From NCBI RefSeq assembly GCF_011764545.1, contig NZ_AP022870.1:7880001-7944000 (forward strand): 64,000 bases of DNA, in the 5' to 3' direction. Below are positions 10,261 through 18,715 of the stretch, piece by piece; positions within the stretch are counted from its first letter, which is position 1, and every line of letters begins with the position of its first letter. The notes beneath the pieces were generated by a model. The model made no database searches and was not told the DNA's origin. It was given only the letters and a program-made list of their open reading frames with translations. This stretch comes from Phytohabitans flavus (GTDB taxonomy: Bacteria; Actinomycetota; Actinomycetes; Mycobacteriales; Micromonosporaceae). The translations under genes were made by a program, and so were the position numbers.

Positions 10261-10654
10261 GCTTCTGGAGGGCGGCCGCTACGAGCTGAGCCAGGACCGC
10301 GGCCAGGTCGTGGTAGTCAACTTCTGGGGTTCCTGGTGCGCGCCCTGCCGGGCCGAGATCGACGACCTGGAGCAGGTGTACCAGGCCACCAAGGACCAGG
10401 GTGTCCGCTTCCTGGGCATCAACGTCCGCGACGACCGGGACAAGGCCAAGGCGTTCCACAGCGGCGCCGTGACGTACCCGAGCGTCCTCGACCCGTCCAG
10501 CAAGCTGGCGCTCGACTTCGACATCCCGCCCAACACCATTCCGGCCACGATCGTGCTCGACCGCGAGGGCCGGATCGCGGTGGTGATCCGGAAGGCGGTC
10601 CAGGCGGCCGAGTTCGAGCCGATCGTGGCGCGCGTGGCGGCCGAGGCCAGCTGA
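10112..10654 (+). CDS. TlpA/ResA-like thiol-disulfide lipoprotein
   Basis: A 180-residue exported lipoprotein with the lipobox LAAC (C19) followed by a thioredoxin-fold domain (about 40-175). The redox pair C76-C79 is in WCAPC, and the cis-proline loop is in the NTIPATIVLD region. Proteins of this type keep the apocytochrome c CxxCH cysteines reduced before haem attachment. It sits directly before ccdA, resB and ccsB, which supports that role. ATG 10112 was chosen over an in-frame start at 10070 because it places the signal peptide at the N-terminus. Confidence 0.92.
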   Translation: MRARALLAVLLLTTTLAACTGKDDGCDTSPSGMVECPVDKRPAAPQLSGELLEGGRYELSQDRGQVVVVNFWGSWCAPCRAEIDDLEQVYQATKDQGVRFLGINVRDDRDKAKAFHSGAVTYPSVLDPSSKLALDFDIPPNTIPATIVLDREGRIAVVIRKAVQAAEFEPIVARVAAEAS

Positions 10655-10655
10655 G

Positions 10656-11408
10656 ATGGGCGAGACGTTCCGCGAGCTGGCCAACGGGGGACCGCTCGCG
10701 CTCGCGATCGGTGCCGCTGCCCTCGCCGGGCTGGTCAGCTTCCTCTCGCCCTGCGTGCTCCCGCTGGTGCCGGGCTATTTGTCGTACGTCACGGGGCTCT
10801 CCGGCGCCGAGCTCGACGCGGGCACCGAGCGGATCCGGCGCGTGCTCGCCGGCACCACGCTCTTCATCGCCGGCTTCACGGTCGTCTTCACGCTGACCGC
10901 CGTGCTCTTCACCAGTGCCACAGGTGCGTTGATGGGCAACCGGCGGCTGCTGGAGATCATCGGTGGGGCGCTGATCATCGTGCTGGGTCTGGCGTTCCTC
11001 GGTCTGGTGCCGGGGATGCAGCGCGAGTTCCGCATCCACAAGCTGCCGAATGCCGGCCTGATCGGCGCGCCTGTCTTCGGTGCGGTCTTCGCGCTCTCCT
11101 GGGTGCCGTGCGTGGGCCCGACCCTGGGCGCGGTGCTGACGATGGCGTCGGTCAGCGGCAAGACCGACCGGGCCGTGGTGCTCGCGGTCGCGTACTGCCT
11201 CGGGCTCGGCCTGCCGTTCATCGCCTTCGGGCTGGGTTTCCGCCGGCTGCTCGGCGTGTTCAAGGCGATCCGGCGCAACAGCCGCTGGGTCACCCGGGCC
11301 GGCGGCGCGCTGCTGATCGTGGTCGGGCTCGCGCTCGTCACCGGGGGGTGGCAGACCTTCCTCATCTGGCTCCAGACGACGGTCGGCGTCGGCGAGGTGA
11401 GCATTTGA
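10656..11408 (+). CDS. ccdA: Cytochrome c biogenesis protein CcdA (thiol-disulfide transporter)
   Basis: A 250-residue DsbD/CcdA-family membrane protein with about six hydrophobic helices. The two reactive cysteines sit in LSPCVLPLVPG (helix 1) and LSWVPCVGPTLG (helix 4), the family hallmark. It carries electrons from cytosolic thioredoxin to the extracellular thioredoxin-like lipoprotein encoded just upstream. The gene starts 2 bp after the lipoprotein stop. Its TGA overlaps an ATG (11408) that opens a 23-codon frame made mostly of a dispersed repeat. Confidence 0.95.
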   Translation: MGETFRELANGGPLALAIGAAALAGLVSFLSPCVLPLVPGYLSYVTGLSGAELDAGTERIRRVLAGTTLFIAGFTVVFTLTAVLFTSATGALMGNRRLLEIIGGALIIVLGLAFLGLVPGMQREFRIHKLPNAGLIGAPVFGAVFALSWVPCVGPTLGAVLTMASVSGKTDRAVVLAVAYCLGLGLPFIAFGLGFRRLLGVFKAIRRNSRWVTRAGGALLIVVGLALVTGGWQTFLIWLQTTVGVGEVSI

Positions 11409-11414
11409 TGAGCG

Positions 11415-11473
11415 GGAGTCGCGAGGCTACGGACATCGAGCACGACGGCGGACGAGCGCCGAGCGACGGAGCG
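11415..11473 (+). repeat. 59-bp dispersed repeat, copy B
   Basis: Matches copy A (2692-2750, opposite strand) at 52 of 59 positions. It fills the gap between ccdA and resB and is read through by a 23-codon frame at 11408-11479. Its presence in two unrelated spacers argues for a mobile or recombining small repeat and not a coding sequence. Confidence 0.7.
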
Positions 11474-11481
11474 GGGTAGGC

Positions 11482-13047
11482 ATGGTCTCGGTCCAGGACC
11501 CTCCCGTCACCTCGCCGCGACCGAGGCGGGCCAACCCGGTACTCGCGCTGCTGCGCAACTCCTGGCGGCAGCTGACCAGCATGCGTACCGCGCTGATCCT
11601 GCTCTTCCTGCTCGCGGTCGCGGCGATCCCCGGTTCGGTGCTGCCCCAGCGCGGCGTCAACATCGACGACGTCGACCGGTACTTCGTCGAGCACCCCGAT
11701 CTCGCCCCGGTGCTCGACCGGTTGGGCATGTTCGAGGTGTTCGCCTCGGTCTGGTTCTCCGCGATCTACCTGCTGCTCTTCACCTCGCTGGTCGGCTGCG
11801 TCGTGCCGCGCCTGGCCGAGCACTGGCGGGCGATCCGCAGCGCCCCGCCGAAGGCGCCGTCCCGGCTCGACCGCCTGCCGCAGCACGCGACCATCGCGCA
11901 GGCGATCGGTGGTGCCGAGGAGATCGGCGCCGCGCTGCGCAAGCGCCGCTGGCGGGTCGCGGTCCGCGGCGACACGGTCTCCGCCGAGAAGGGGTACCTG
12001 AAGGAGACCGGCAACCTGCTCTTCCACTTCGCGCTGCTCGCGGTGATCGTCGGCGTGGGCTACGGGTCCTCGTACGGCTGGCACGGCAACCGGCTGCTCG
12101 TCGCCGGTACCGAAACGGCGTTCTGCAACACGCTCCAGCAGTTCGACGAGTACGGGCTCGGGCCGAGGGTGGACGCGGCCGACCTGCCCCGCTTCTGCCT
12201 GGAGTTGACCGACTTCAACGCGGAGTTCCTGCCGACCGGGCAGCCGTCGTCGTTCCGCGCGACCGTCCGGGTCGACAACGGAGCGCCCCGCGGCTTTTCG
12301 GTCAACTCACCGTTGCGGCTCGACGGCGCCAACGTCTACCTGCTCGGCCACGGGTACGCGCCGATGATCCGCTACACGGACAGGTACGGGCAGGCGCAGA
12401 CCGCGATCGCCCCGTTCCTGACCGTCGACGGGATGCTGACAAGTGAGGGCGTGGCCGCGTTCCCCGACGCGAACATCGACCCGAAGGCCGGCAGCGCCCG
12501 CGACCCGAACGCGCAGGTGGCGTTCGAGGGGCTCTACCTGCCCACCGCGCCGGACCAGCCGCCGTACACCCGCTCGGTCTACCCCGAGGAGCGCTCGCCC
12601 GCGCTGATGCTGTGGGCCTACCGGGGCAACCTCGGGCTGGACGCGGGCATCCCTGGCTCGGTCTACCGCCTGGACCAGCGGCAGGTCGACAACGGGCGGC
12701 TCAAGCGTGTAGGCGAGGCGACGCTGCTGCGGGTCGGCGAGCGGATGACGCTCGACGACGGCAGTTCGGTGGAGTTCCTCGGCACCCGGGAGTACGCGAC
12801 GCTCTCCATCCGCTACGACCCGGGCGAGAAGATCGCGCTCGGCGGTGCGGCGATCGGCCTGCTGGGGCTGATGCTCTCGCTGACCGGCAAGCGCCGGAGG
12901 GTCTTCTTCCGTGTCACTACGGGAGGTAGTAGTTTGGTGGAGGCCGGTGGCCTGCCACGCACCGACTACTCCGGCTTCGCGGAGGAGTTCAAGCAGACCG
13001 TAGAGGCTGTGGAGCGAGCGAACGAGGAAGGCAGCGTGAAGCGCTGA
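11482..13047 (+). CDS. resB: ResB/Ccs1-family cytochrome c biogenesis protein
   Basis: A 521-residue ResB-family protein. There are hydrophobic helices near residues 35-55, 85-105 and 170-190, a large extracytoplasmic domain (about 200-440), then a last helix (about 450-470) and a cytoplasmic tail. With CcsA/CcsB it forms the system II synthase that exports haem and attaches it to CxxCH motifs of apocytochromes c. ATG 11482 was chosen: the spacer before it is a dispersed repeat and there is no better start. The stop overlaps the ccsB start (TGATG). Confidence 0.93.
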   Translation: MVSVQDPPVTSPRPRRANPVLALLRNSWRQLTSMRTALILLFLLAVAAIPGSVLPQRGVNIDDVDRYFVEHPDLAPVLDRLGMFEVFASVWFSAIYLLLFTSLVGCVVPRLAEHWRAIRSAPPKAPSRLDRLPQHATIAQAIGGAEEIGAALRKRRWRVAVRGDTVSAEKGYLKETGNLLFHFALLAVIVGVGYGSSYGWHGNRLLVAGTETAFCNTLQQFDEYGLGPRVDAADLPRFCLELTDFNAEFLPTGQPSSFRATVRVDNGAPRGFSVNSPLRLDGANVYLLGHGYAPMIRYTDRYGQAQTAIAPFLTVDGMLTSEGVAAFPDANIDPKAGSARDPNAQVAFEGLYLPTAPDQPPYTRSVYPEERSPALMLWAYRGNLGLDAGIPGSVYRLDQRQVDNGRLKRVGEATLLRVGERMTLDDGSSVEFLGTREYATLSIRYDPGEKIALGGAAIGLLGLMLSLTGKRRRVFFRVTTGGSSLVEAGGLPRTDYSGFAEEFKQTVEAVERANEEGSVKR

Positions 13048-14027
13048 TGTCCGCACTGTCCGATCAGCTCCTGGTCGTCGCGATCCTGTCGTACCTCGCG
13101 GCGATGGTCTGCCACGCCGCCGAGTACGCGTTCGGCAACCGCAGCCACATCGGCCGCGCGGCCTCGCGCCCCGCGCGGGAGCTCGTCGCGGTCGGCTTCG
13201 GCTCCTCTGCCGTCAAGGTGGACGAGCCGCCCGCGGACGATATGCCGGCGGCTCCGTCCGGGCGCGACCGGGCTGCCCTGGCCGGCAGGGCCGCTGTCGT
13301 GGTCACCGCCCTCGCCGCGCTCGTCCACCTCGGCACGCTCGTCACCCGCGGCATCGCGGCCGAGCGCATGCCGTGGGGCAACATGTACGAGTTCGTGCTC
13401 TCGGTGACGTTCGTGGGCAGCGCGGCCTGGCTTGTGGTGCTCTCCCAGCGGCCGGCGATCCGCCACCTGGGCCTCTTCGTCGCGACCGCCATGGTGGTCC
13501 TGCTCGGCATCGCCGGCATGGTGCTCTATACAGAGGTGGCGCCGCTGGTGCCCGCCCTCAAGTCGACCTGGTTCGTCGTGCACGTGTCGGCCGCGGTGCT
13601 CTCGTCCGGCATATTCTTGCTCGGCTTCGTGCCGGCCGCGATGTTCCTCATCCGCAGCGGGTACGACCGGGGCAAGCGCAGTTTCCCGTACTCCCTGGGC
13701 CGGCGCGTGCCCGAGGCGGCGGCGCTCGACCGGCTGACGTTCCGGCTGCACGCGTTCGCGTTTCCGATCTGGACTTTCGGCGCGCTGATCGCCGGCCCCA
13801 TCTGGGCCGAGGCCGCGTGGGGCCGCTACTGGGGTTGGGATCCCAAGGAGGTGTGGGCGTTCATTTCGTGGATCGTCTACGCCGGCTACCTGCACGCCCG
13901 CGCGACGCCGAGCGTAAAGCGCACGACCGCGACCTGGATCGCGGTGATCGGGTGGCTGACGATGCTGATGAATCTGTTCGGCGTTAACATTTTCTTCACC
14001 GGCCTCCACTCGTACGGCGGCCTTTAA
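13047..14027 (+). CDS. ccsB: Cytochrome c biogenesis protein CcsB/CcsA family
   Basis: A 326-residue multi-helix membrane protein with the tryptophan-rich haem-handling signature WGRYWGWDPKEVW (WWD domain) near residue 260 and conserved histidines in flanking helices. It is the haem-transporting half of the system II cytochrome c synthase and pairs with the ResB protein encoded directly upstream. It is the last gene of the hemL-to-ccsB run. Confidence 0.95.
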   Translation: MSALSDQLLVVAILSYLAAMVCHAAEYAFGNRSHIGRAASRPARELVAVGFGSSAVKVDEPPADDMPAAPSGRDRAALAGRAAVVVTALAALVHLGTLVTRGIAAERMPWGNMYEFVLSVTFVGSAAWLVVLSQRPAIRHLGLFVATAMVVLLGIAGMVLYTEVAPLVPALKSTWFVVHVSAAVLSSGIFLLGFVPAAMFLIRSGYDRGKRSFPYSLGRRVPEAAALDRLTFRLHAFAFPIWTFGALIAGPIWAEAAWGRYWGWDPKEVWAFISWIVYAGYLHARATPSVKRTTATWIAVIGWLTMLMNLFGVNIFFTGLHSYGGL

Positions 14028-14188
14028 ACCGGCTCAGCAGATGCCTGAGCTGTTTTCGTTCAACCTGTTCCGTCCGAACGGCTGAACCGTTGATCCACAC
14101 CTTTAGACAACGATGGCGACGTCTTTTGCCGTAAGGCAGCGTCCGTCCACCCCTCTACAGTGGACGCCGACCCCACGGGGAGTCCGTC

Positions 14189-16291
14189 GTGTTCCAACTT
14201 CGCCGAGCGCGTCGCTCGGCTGTGGCCGGAGTCGTCCTTGTCGCGGTGGCAGGCTCGGCCACCGCTCTTTTCATCGGCGGTGGCACGGCGGTCGCCGAGC
14301 CGACCCCCGTCAAGCCGACGCCCATCAAGCCGCGCGCCGAACACATCGAGGTCTCCCGCGGCACCGGCCAGGTGATCAAGGACAGCTACATCGTCGTCTT
14401 CAAGGACGGCAAAGCGAAGGCAGCCGACGTCGCCACCCATGTCAAGTCCCTGACCAATACGTACGGCGGCTCGGCGCGCAGGACGTTCACCAAGAGCCTG
14501 CGGGGCTACTCGGCCAAGATGACAGCGGCGCAGGCCAAGGAGCTGGCGAAGGACCCCGACGTGGCCTTCGTCGAGCAAAACCGCCTGCTGAGCAAGTCGG
14601 CGACCGCTGGGTCGTGGGGGATCGACAGGATCGACCAGCAGTGGGTGCCGCTCGACGGGTCGTACACCGCGCCGAATACGGCGAGTGATGTGACCGTCTA
14701 CGTCATCGACAGTGGCATCGACATCAGTCATCCGGAGTTTGGCGGGCGGGCCCGGTACGGCATCGACGTCGTGGACGAGTCGGCGGCCCCCACCCCAACA
14801 AGTCCTGGGCGCGCCGACGACACCGTCCCAGCCGACTGTGACGGCCATGGCACGCACGTGGCGGGCACGATCGGCAGCAAGAGTTACGGCGTGGCCAAGG
14901 GTGTGCAGCTCGTCGCCGTGCAGGTCCTCGACTGCGCCGGTGTCGGCAGCGTCGAGGAGGTTATCGCCGGCATCGACTGGGTGACCGCCAACGCTGAAAA
15001 GCCGGCGGTGGCCAACATGAGCCTTGGGGGCTCGGCAAGCGCCGCCATCGACAAGGCGGTAGAGAAGTCGATCGCCTCCGGCGTCACGTACGTAGTGGCG
15101 GCGGGTAACGGCACGGAAAACAAGGCCACCGGATTGCCAGAGCCCGTCCCCGCGTGCAATGTCTCGCCGGCGAGGGTGCCGGCGGCCATCACCGTGAGCG
15201 CTACCGACGTGGCCGACTTCCGGGTGTCGTGGGCGGGCCTTGGTACGTGCGTCGACATCTTCGCGCCGGGCAACGACATCGTGTCGACATACCACGACGC
15301 GGTCACGGGCAAGCCAACGATCGCCCAGATCAGCGGCACCTCGATGGCCAGCCCGCACGTCGCGGGCGCGGCCGCGCTGCTCCTCGCGGACAACGAAGGC
15401 ATGACGCCGCAGCAGGTGCGCGACAGGTTGGTGGGCACCGCGACCCGGGGGGCCGTGAAGAACCTGGGTACGGGCTCGCCCGACCGCCTGCTCCGGATCG
15501 GCTCGGGCCTGCCGTCGACGACTGCCCTTCGCGCGGCAGCCAATGGCAAGCTCGTCACTACTCCCGGCGCGGGCGCTTCGGCCCTGATCGCCAGCGGCTC
15601 CCTGGCGCTCCAGGGGGAGCAGTTCGACCTCGTCAAGAACAGCGACGGCACCACATCTTTCAGGGCCAGGTCCAACGGCAGGTACGTCACCGCCGAGCGC
15701 GCCGGCGCCCAGCCGCTGATCGCCAACCGGACCGCCGTCGGCCCGTGGGAGAAGTTCGACCTCAGCACCAACGCTGACGGGACGGTCAGCGTCAAGGCGC
15801 TGGCAAACGGCAAGTACGTCACGGCCGAGCGCGCCGGCGCCCAGCCGCTGATCGCCAACCGGACCGCCGTCGGCCCGTGGGAGAAGTTCACCTGGACCTC
15901 TCCGGTGCCGGTGATCAGCCTCCTGGCCTACGTCAACGAAAAGATCGTGTCGGCGGAGACCCGGGGCACCAAGCCTTTGATCGCCAACCGCGCCGGCATC
16001 GGCGTCTGGGAGCAGTTCGACATCATCGATCGAGGCAACGGCAATGTCGCTCTGCGCGCCCACGCCAACGGCAGGTTTGTCGCCGCCGAGCGCGCCGGCG
16101 CCCAGCCCCTGATCGCCAACCGCACGGCGGTCGGCCCCTGGGAGACCTTCCAGGTCCTGAATCTGGGCGGTCCGGTGGCCTTCAAGGCGGCCGCCAACAG
16201 CCGGTGGGTGAGCGCCGAGTCCAGGGGCACGAAGCCGCTCATCGCCAACCGCACTTCGCCCGCCGCCTCAGAGGCATTCTTCCTCCTCTGA
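14189..16291 (+). CDS. Secreted S8 subtilisin-like protease with inhibitor I9 propeptide and fascin-like repeats
   Basis: A 700-residue exported protease. A signal peptide (about 1-38) is followed by an I9 propeptide (about 60-140) and the S8 domain with catalytic D174 (VIDSGID), H223 (GHGTHVAG) and S385 (GTSMASPHVAG). Residues 445-700 hold six repeats of about 44 residues, each with an NGRYVTAE...GAQPLIANR pattern like fascin or actin-crosslinking beta-trefoils, which often bind carbohydrate; that role is inferred. GTG 14189 has GGGGAG six bases upstream. A strong hairpin follows the gene. The target is unknown. Confidence 0.93.
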   Translation: MFQLRRARRSAVAGVVLVAVAGSATALFIGGGTAVAEPTPVKPTPIKPRAEHIEVSRGTGQVIKDSYIVVFKDGKAKAADVATHVKSLTNTYGGSARRTFTKSLRGYSAKMTAAQAKELAKDPDVAFVEQNRLLSKSATAGSWGIDRIDQQWVPLDGSYTAPNTASDVTVYVIDSGIDISHPEFGGRARYGIDVVDESAAPTPTSPGRADDTVPADCDGHGTHVAGTIGSKSYGVAKGVQLVAVQVLDCAGVGSVEEVIAGIDWVTANAEKPAVANMSLGGSASAAIDKAVEKSIASGVTYVVAAGNGTENKATGLPEPVPACNVSPARVPAAITVSATDVADFRVSWAGLGTCVDIFAPGNDIVSTYHDAVTGKPTIAQISGTSMASPHVAGAAALLLADNEGMTPQQVRDRLVGTATRGAVKNLGTGSPDRLLRIGSGLPSTTALRAAANGKLVTTPGAGASALIASGSLALQGEQFDLVKNSDGTTSFRARSNGRYVTAERAGAQPLIANRTAVGPWEKFDLSTNADGTVSVKALANGKYVTAERAGAQPLIANRTAVGPWEKFTWTSPVPVISLLAYVNEKIVSAETRGTKPLIANRAGIGVWEQFDIIDRGNGNVALRAHANGRFVAAERAGAQPLIANRTAVGPWETFQVLNLGGPVAFKAAANSRWVSAESRGTKPLIANRTSPAASEAFFLL
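15692..15757 (+). repeat. 66-bp exact repeat in the protease tail, copy 1
   Basis: Identical to 15824-15889, 132 bp (44 codons) downstream. It encodes the AERAGAQPLIANRTAVGPWEKF part of two successive C-terminal repeats, pointing to recent tandem duplication within the gene. Confidence 0.93.
15824..15889 (+). repeat. 66-bp exact repeat in the protease tail, copy 2
   Basis: Second copy of 15692-15757, in register with the 44-residue protein repeat. Confidence 0.93.
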
Positions 16292-16311
16292 GCACGGCTG
16301 GATCAGCCTCG

Positions 16312-16355
16312 GGGTGGCCGTCGGCCAGGTGTCGCACCTGACTCGGCGGCCACCC
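16312..16355 (+). terminator. Hairpin terminator after the protease gene
   Basis: Arms GGGTGGCCG (16312-16320) and CGGCCACCC (16347-16355) pair perfectly, and inner CAGGTG/CACCTG arms extend the stem, with TCG as the loop. There is no T-run, as is common in actinobacteria. It lies 20 bp after the protease stop and 41 bp before the next start. Confidence 0.7.
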
Positions 16356-16396
16356 GCGTCGTTGGGGTTGCGTCCCGGTAGGCGAGACTTGCAGTC

Positions 16397-17860
16397 ATGG
16401 CGGTACGCGGATTCCCGTACACGGGACTGAAGGACTTTCTCGCGGCGCTTGAGCAGGCCGGTGAGCTGCGCCGGGTGTCCGTGCCGGTAGACCCGACGCT
16501 GGAGATCAGCGAGGTGGTCACGCGGACCGTCGCGGCCCGAGGCCCAGCGCTGCTCTTCGAGCGCCCCACCCGCGGCGAGATGCCGCTGGCGATCAACCTC
16601 TTCGGCACCCAGCGCCGCATGGCCATGGCGCTCGGTGTGGAGAGCGTCGACGAGATCGGCGACCGGATCGGCGACCTCGTCAAGCCAGAGCTGCCGGTGG
16701 GCTGGTCGGGCATCCGCGAGGGGCTCGGCAAGGTGATGCAGCTCAAGTCGGTACCGCCGAAGAAGGTCAAGACCGCGCCCTGCCAGCAGGTGATCTACCG
16801 CGACGGCCACGTCGACCTGGGCCGCCTGCCCGGCTTGCAGACGTGGCCGGACGACGGTGGGATCTTCCACAACTACGGGCTGACGCATACGAAGCACCCG
16901 GAGACCGGCAAGCGCAACCTCGGGCTGTACCGGCTCCAGCAGCACTCGCCCACCACGCTGGGCATGCACTGGCAGATCCACAAGGACTCCACGGCGCACC
17001 ACGCGGTGGCCGAGCGGCGGGGCGAGCGGCTGCCGGTGGCGATCGCGTTCGGCTGTGACCCCGTGGTGTCGTACAGTGCGTCCGCGCCCCTGCCAGGCGA
17101 CATCGACGAGTACCTGTTCGCAGGGTTCCTGCGCGGCGAGCGGGTGGAGATGGTCGACTGCCTGACCGTGCCGCTCCAGGTGCCGGCGCACGCCCAGGTG
17201 GTGCTGGAGGGGTATGTCGAGCCGGGCGAGCGCCTTCCCGAGGGGCCGTTCGGCGACCACACCGGCTTCTACACGCCGGTCGAGCCGTTTCCGGTGTTCC
17301 ACGTCGAGTGCATGACCACCCAGCGCGACCCGGTGTACCACTCGATCGTGACCTCGAAGCCGCCGCAGGAGGACGGGCCGATCGGGCACGCCACCGAGCG
17401 GATCTTCCTGCCGCTGCTCAGGCTCCTCATTCCGGACATCGTGGACTACTCGATGCCGGAGGCCGGCGTCTTCCACAACTGCGTGATCGTCTCGATCCGC
17501 AAGCGGTACCCGAAGCACGCGCAGAAGGTGATGTCCTCGATCTGGGGCGCCCACCTGCTCTCGCTGGCCAAGCTGATCGTGGTGGTAGACGACGACTGCG
17601 ACGTGCACGACTACAACGAGGTGGCGTTCCGGGCGTTCAGCAACGTCGACTACGACCACGACCTGCTGCTCACCCAGGGGCCGGTCGACCACCTGGACCA
17701 CGCGTCTTACCAGCAGTTCTGGGGTGGCAAGGCGGGCGTCGACGCGACTCGCAAGCTGCCGACCGAGGGGTACACGCGTGGCTGGCCGGACGAAGCGGTC
17801 ATGTCGCCGGAGGTCAAGGCGCTGGTCGACAAGCGCTGGAGAGAGTACGGGATCTCATGA
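16397..17860 (+). CDS. UbiD-family menaquinone biosynthesis decarboxylase
   Basis: A 487-residue UbiD-family prenylated-FMN decarboxylase of the kind called menaquinone biosynthesis decarboxylase, SCO4490 family (futalosine route). Family features include the N-terminal FPYTGLKDFL, a PEGPFGDHTGFY loop near residue 280 and the long beta-sheet core. It needs the cofactor made by the UbiX-type enzyme at 19707-20327. Its stop overlaps the start of the UbiA-like gene by ATGA, so the two are coupled. Role by family; the substrate is inferred to be a dihydroxynaphthoate-type acid. Confidence 0.9.
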   Translation: MAVRGFPYTGLKDFLAALEQAGELRRVSVPVDPTLEISEVVTRTVAARGPALLFERPTRGEMPLAINLFGTQRRMAMALGVESVDEIGDRIGDLVKPELPVGWSGIREGLGKVMQLKSVPPKKVKTAPCQQVIYRDGHVDLGRLPGLQTWPDDGGIFHNYGLTHTKHPETGKRNLGLYRLQQHSPTTLGMHWQIHKDSTAHHAVAERRGERLPVAIAFGCDPVVSYSASAPLPGDIDEYLFAGFLRGERVEMVDCLTVPLQVPAHAQVVLEGYVEPGERLPEGPFGDHTGFYTPVEPFPVFHVECMTTQRDPVYHSIVTSKPPQEDGPIGHATERIFLPLLRLLIPDIVDYSMPEAGVFHNCVIVSIRKRYPKHAQKVMSSIWGAHLLSLAKLIVVVDDDCDVHDYNEVAFRAFSNVDYDHDLLLTQGPVDHLDHASYQQFWGGKAGVDATRKLPTEGYTRGWPDEAVMSPEVKALVDKRWREYGIS

Positions 17861-18711
17861 GGGCGTTCCTCCGTCTTGTCACGATCGAGCACTCGGTCTT
17901 CGCGCTCCCGTTCGCCTTCCTCTCCGCGCTCGCCGCGATGCGCCACCTCGGCGGCGGCGTGCGCTGGGGCGATCTGGCGCTGATCACGATCGCGATGGTG
18001 GGCGCCCGCACGTTCGCGATGGCCGCCAACCGGATCATCGACCGGCACATCGACGCGCAGAATCCCCGTACCTCGAAGAGAGAGCTTGTCACCGGGGCCG
18101 TGCGGGTCAAGACGGCCTGGACCGGTGCGGCAGCCGCGCTCGTGGTGTTTGTCGGTGCCGCCGCCCTGCTCAACCCGCTCTGCCTCGTGCTCTCGCCGCT
18201 CGCGGTAGCGCCGCTGGTCGTGTACCCGTACGGCAAGCGGTTCACCGACTGGCCGCACGGGATCCTCGCGGTGGCGCAGGCGGTGGGTCCGGTCGGCGCG
18301 TGGCTGGCGGTCACGGGCACGTTCGAGGGCTCGTGGCCGGCGTGGGTGCTCGGCGCCGCCGTGGGGCTGTGGATCGGCGGGTTCGATCTGATCTACGCGT
18401 GCCAGGACGCCATCGTGGACCGGGAGATCGGCGTGCGCAGCGTCCCGGCTCGCTACGGGTTGCCGTTCGCGCTTGGCCTGTCCACGGTGGTGCACCTGGT
18501 GACGTTCGCGTTGTTCGTCTACTACGGCGAGCTCGTCGAACTCGGCTGGCTGTGGTGGGTCGGGCTGGCGCTGACCGCTGTCGCGTTCGGCTACCAGCAC
18601 GTGGTGGTCACGCCCACGGACCTCTCCCGGGTCAACCGCGCCTTCTTCACCGCCAACGGGTTCGTGGGCATCGCCCTGTTCGCATTCGCGCTACTGGACT
18701 ACGCGGCCTGA
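17857..18711 (+). CDS. UbiA-like polyprenyltransferase (menaquinone pathway)
   Basis: A 284-residue membrane prenyltransferase with about eight helices. Both Asp-rich motifs are visible: NRIIDRHIDAQNPRT (about 53-67) and DLIYACQDAIVDREIG (about 175-190). It would attach the polyprenyl tail to the naphthoate ring next to the UbiD and UbiX steps. ATG 17857 overlaps the decarboxylase stop. The terpene synthase gene converges on it, with stops 4 bp apart. Confidence 0.92.
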   Translation: MRAFLRLVTIEHSVFALPFAFLSALAAMRHLGGGVRWGDLALITIAMVGARTFAMAANRIIDRHIDAQNPRTSKRELVTGAVRVKTAWTGAAAALVVFVGAAALLNPLCLVLSPLAVAPLVVYPYGKRFTDWPHGILAVAQAVGPVGAWLAVTGTFEGSWPAWVLGAAVGLWIGGFDLIYACQDAIVDREIGVRSVPARYGLPFALGLSTVVHLVTFALFVYYGELVELGWLWWVGLALTAVAFGYQHVVVTPTDLSRVNRAFFTANGFVGIALFAFALLDYAA

Positions 18712-18715
18712 GCCG

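Noticed and set aside
14060-16063. A 667-codon minus-strand frame opposite the subtilisin
   Set aside because: The plus strand has full S8 catalytic motifs, a signal peptide and a ribosome site; the antisense frame is an effect of GC-rich codon bias.
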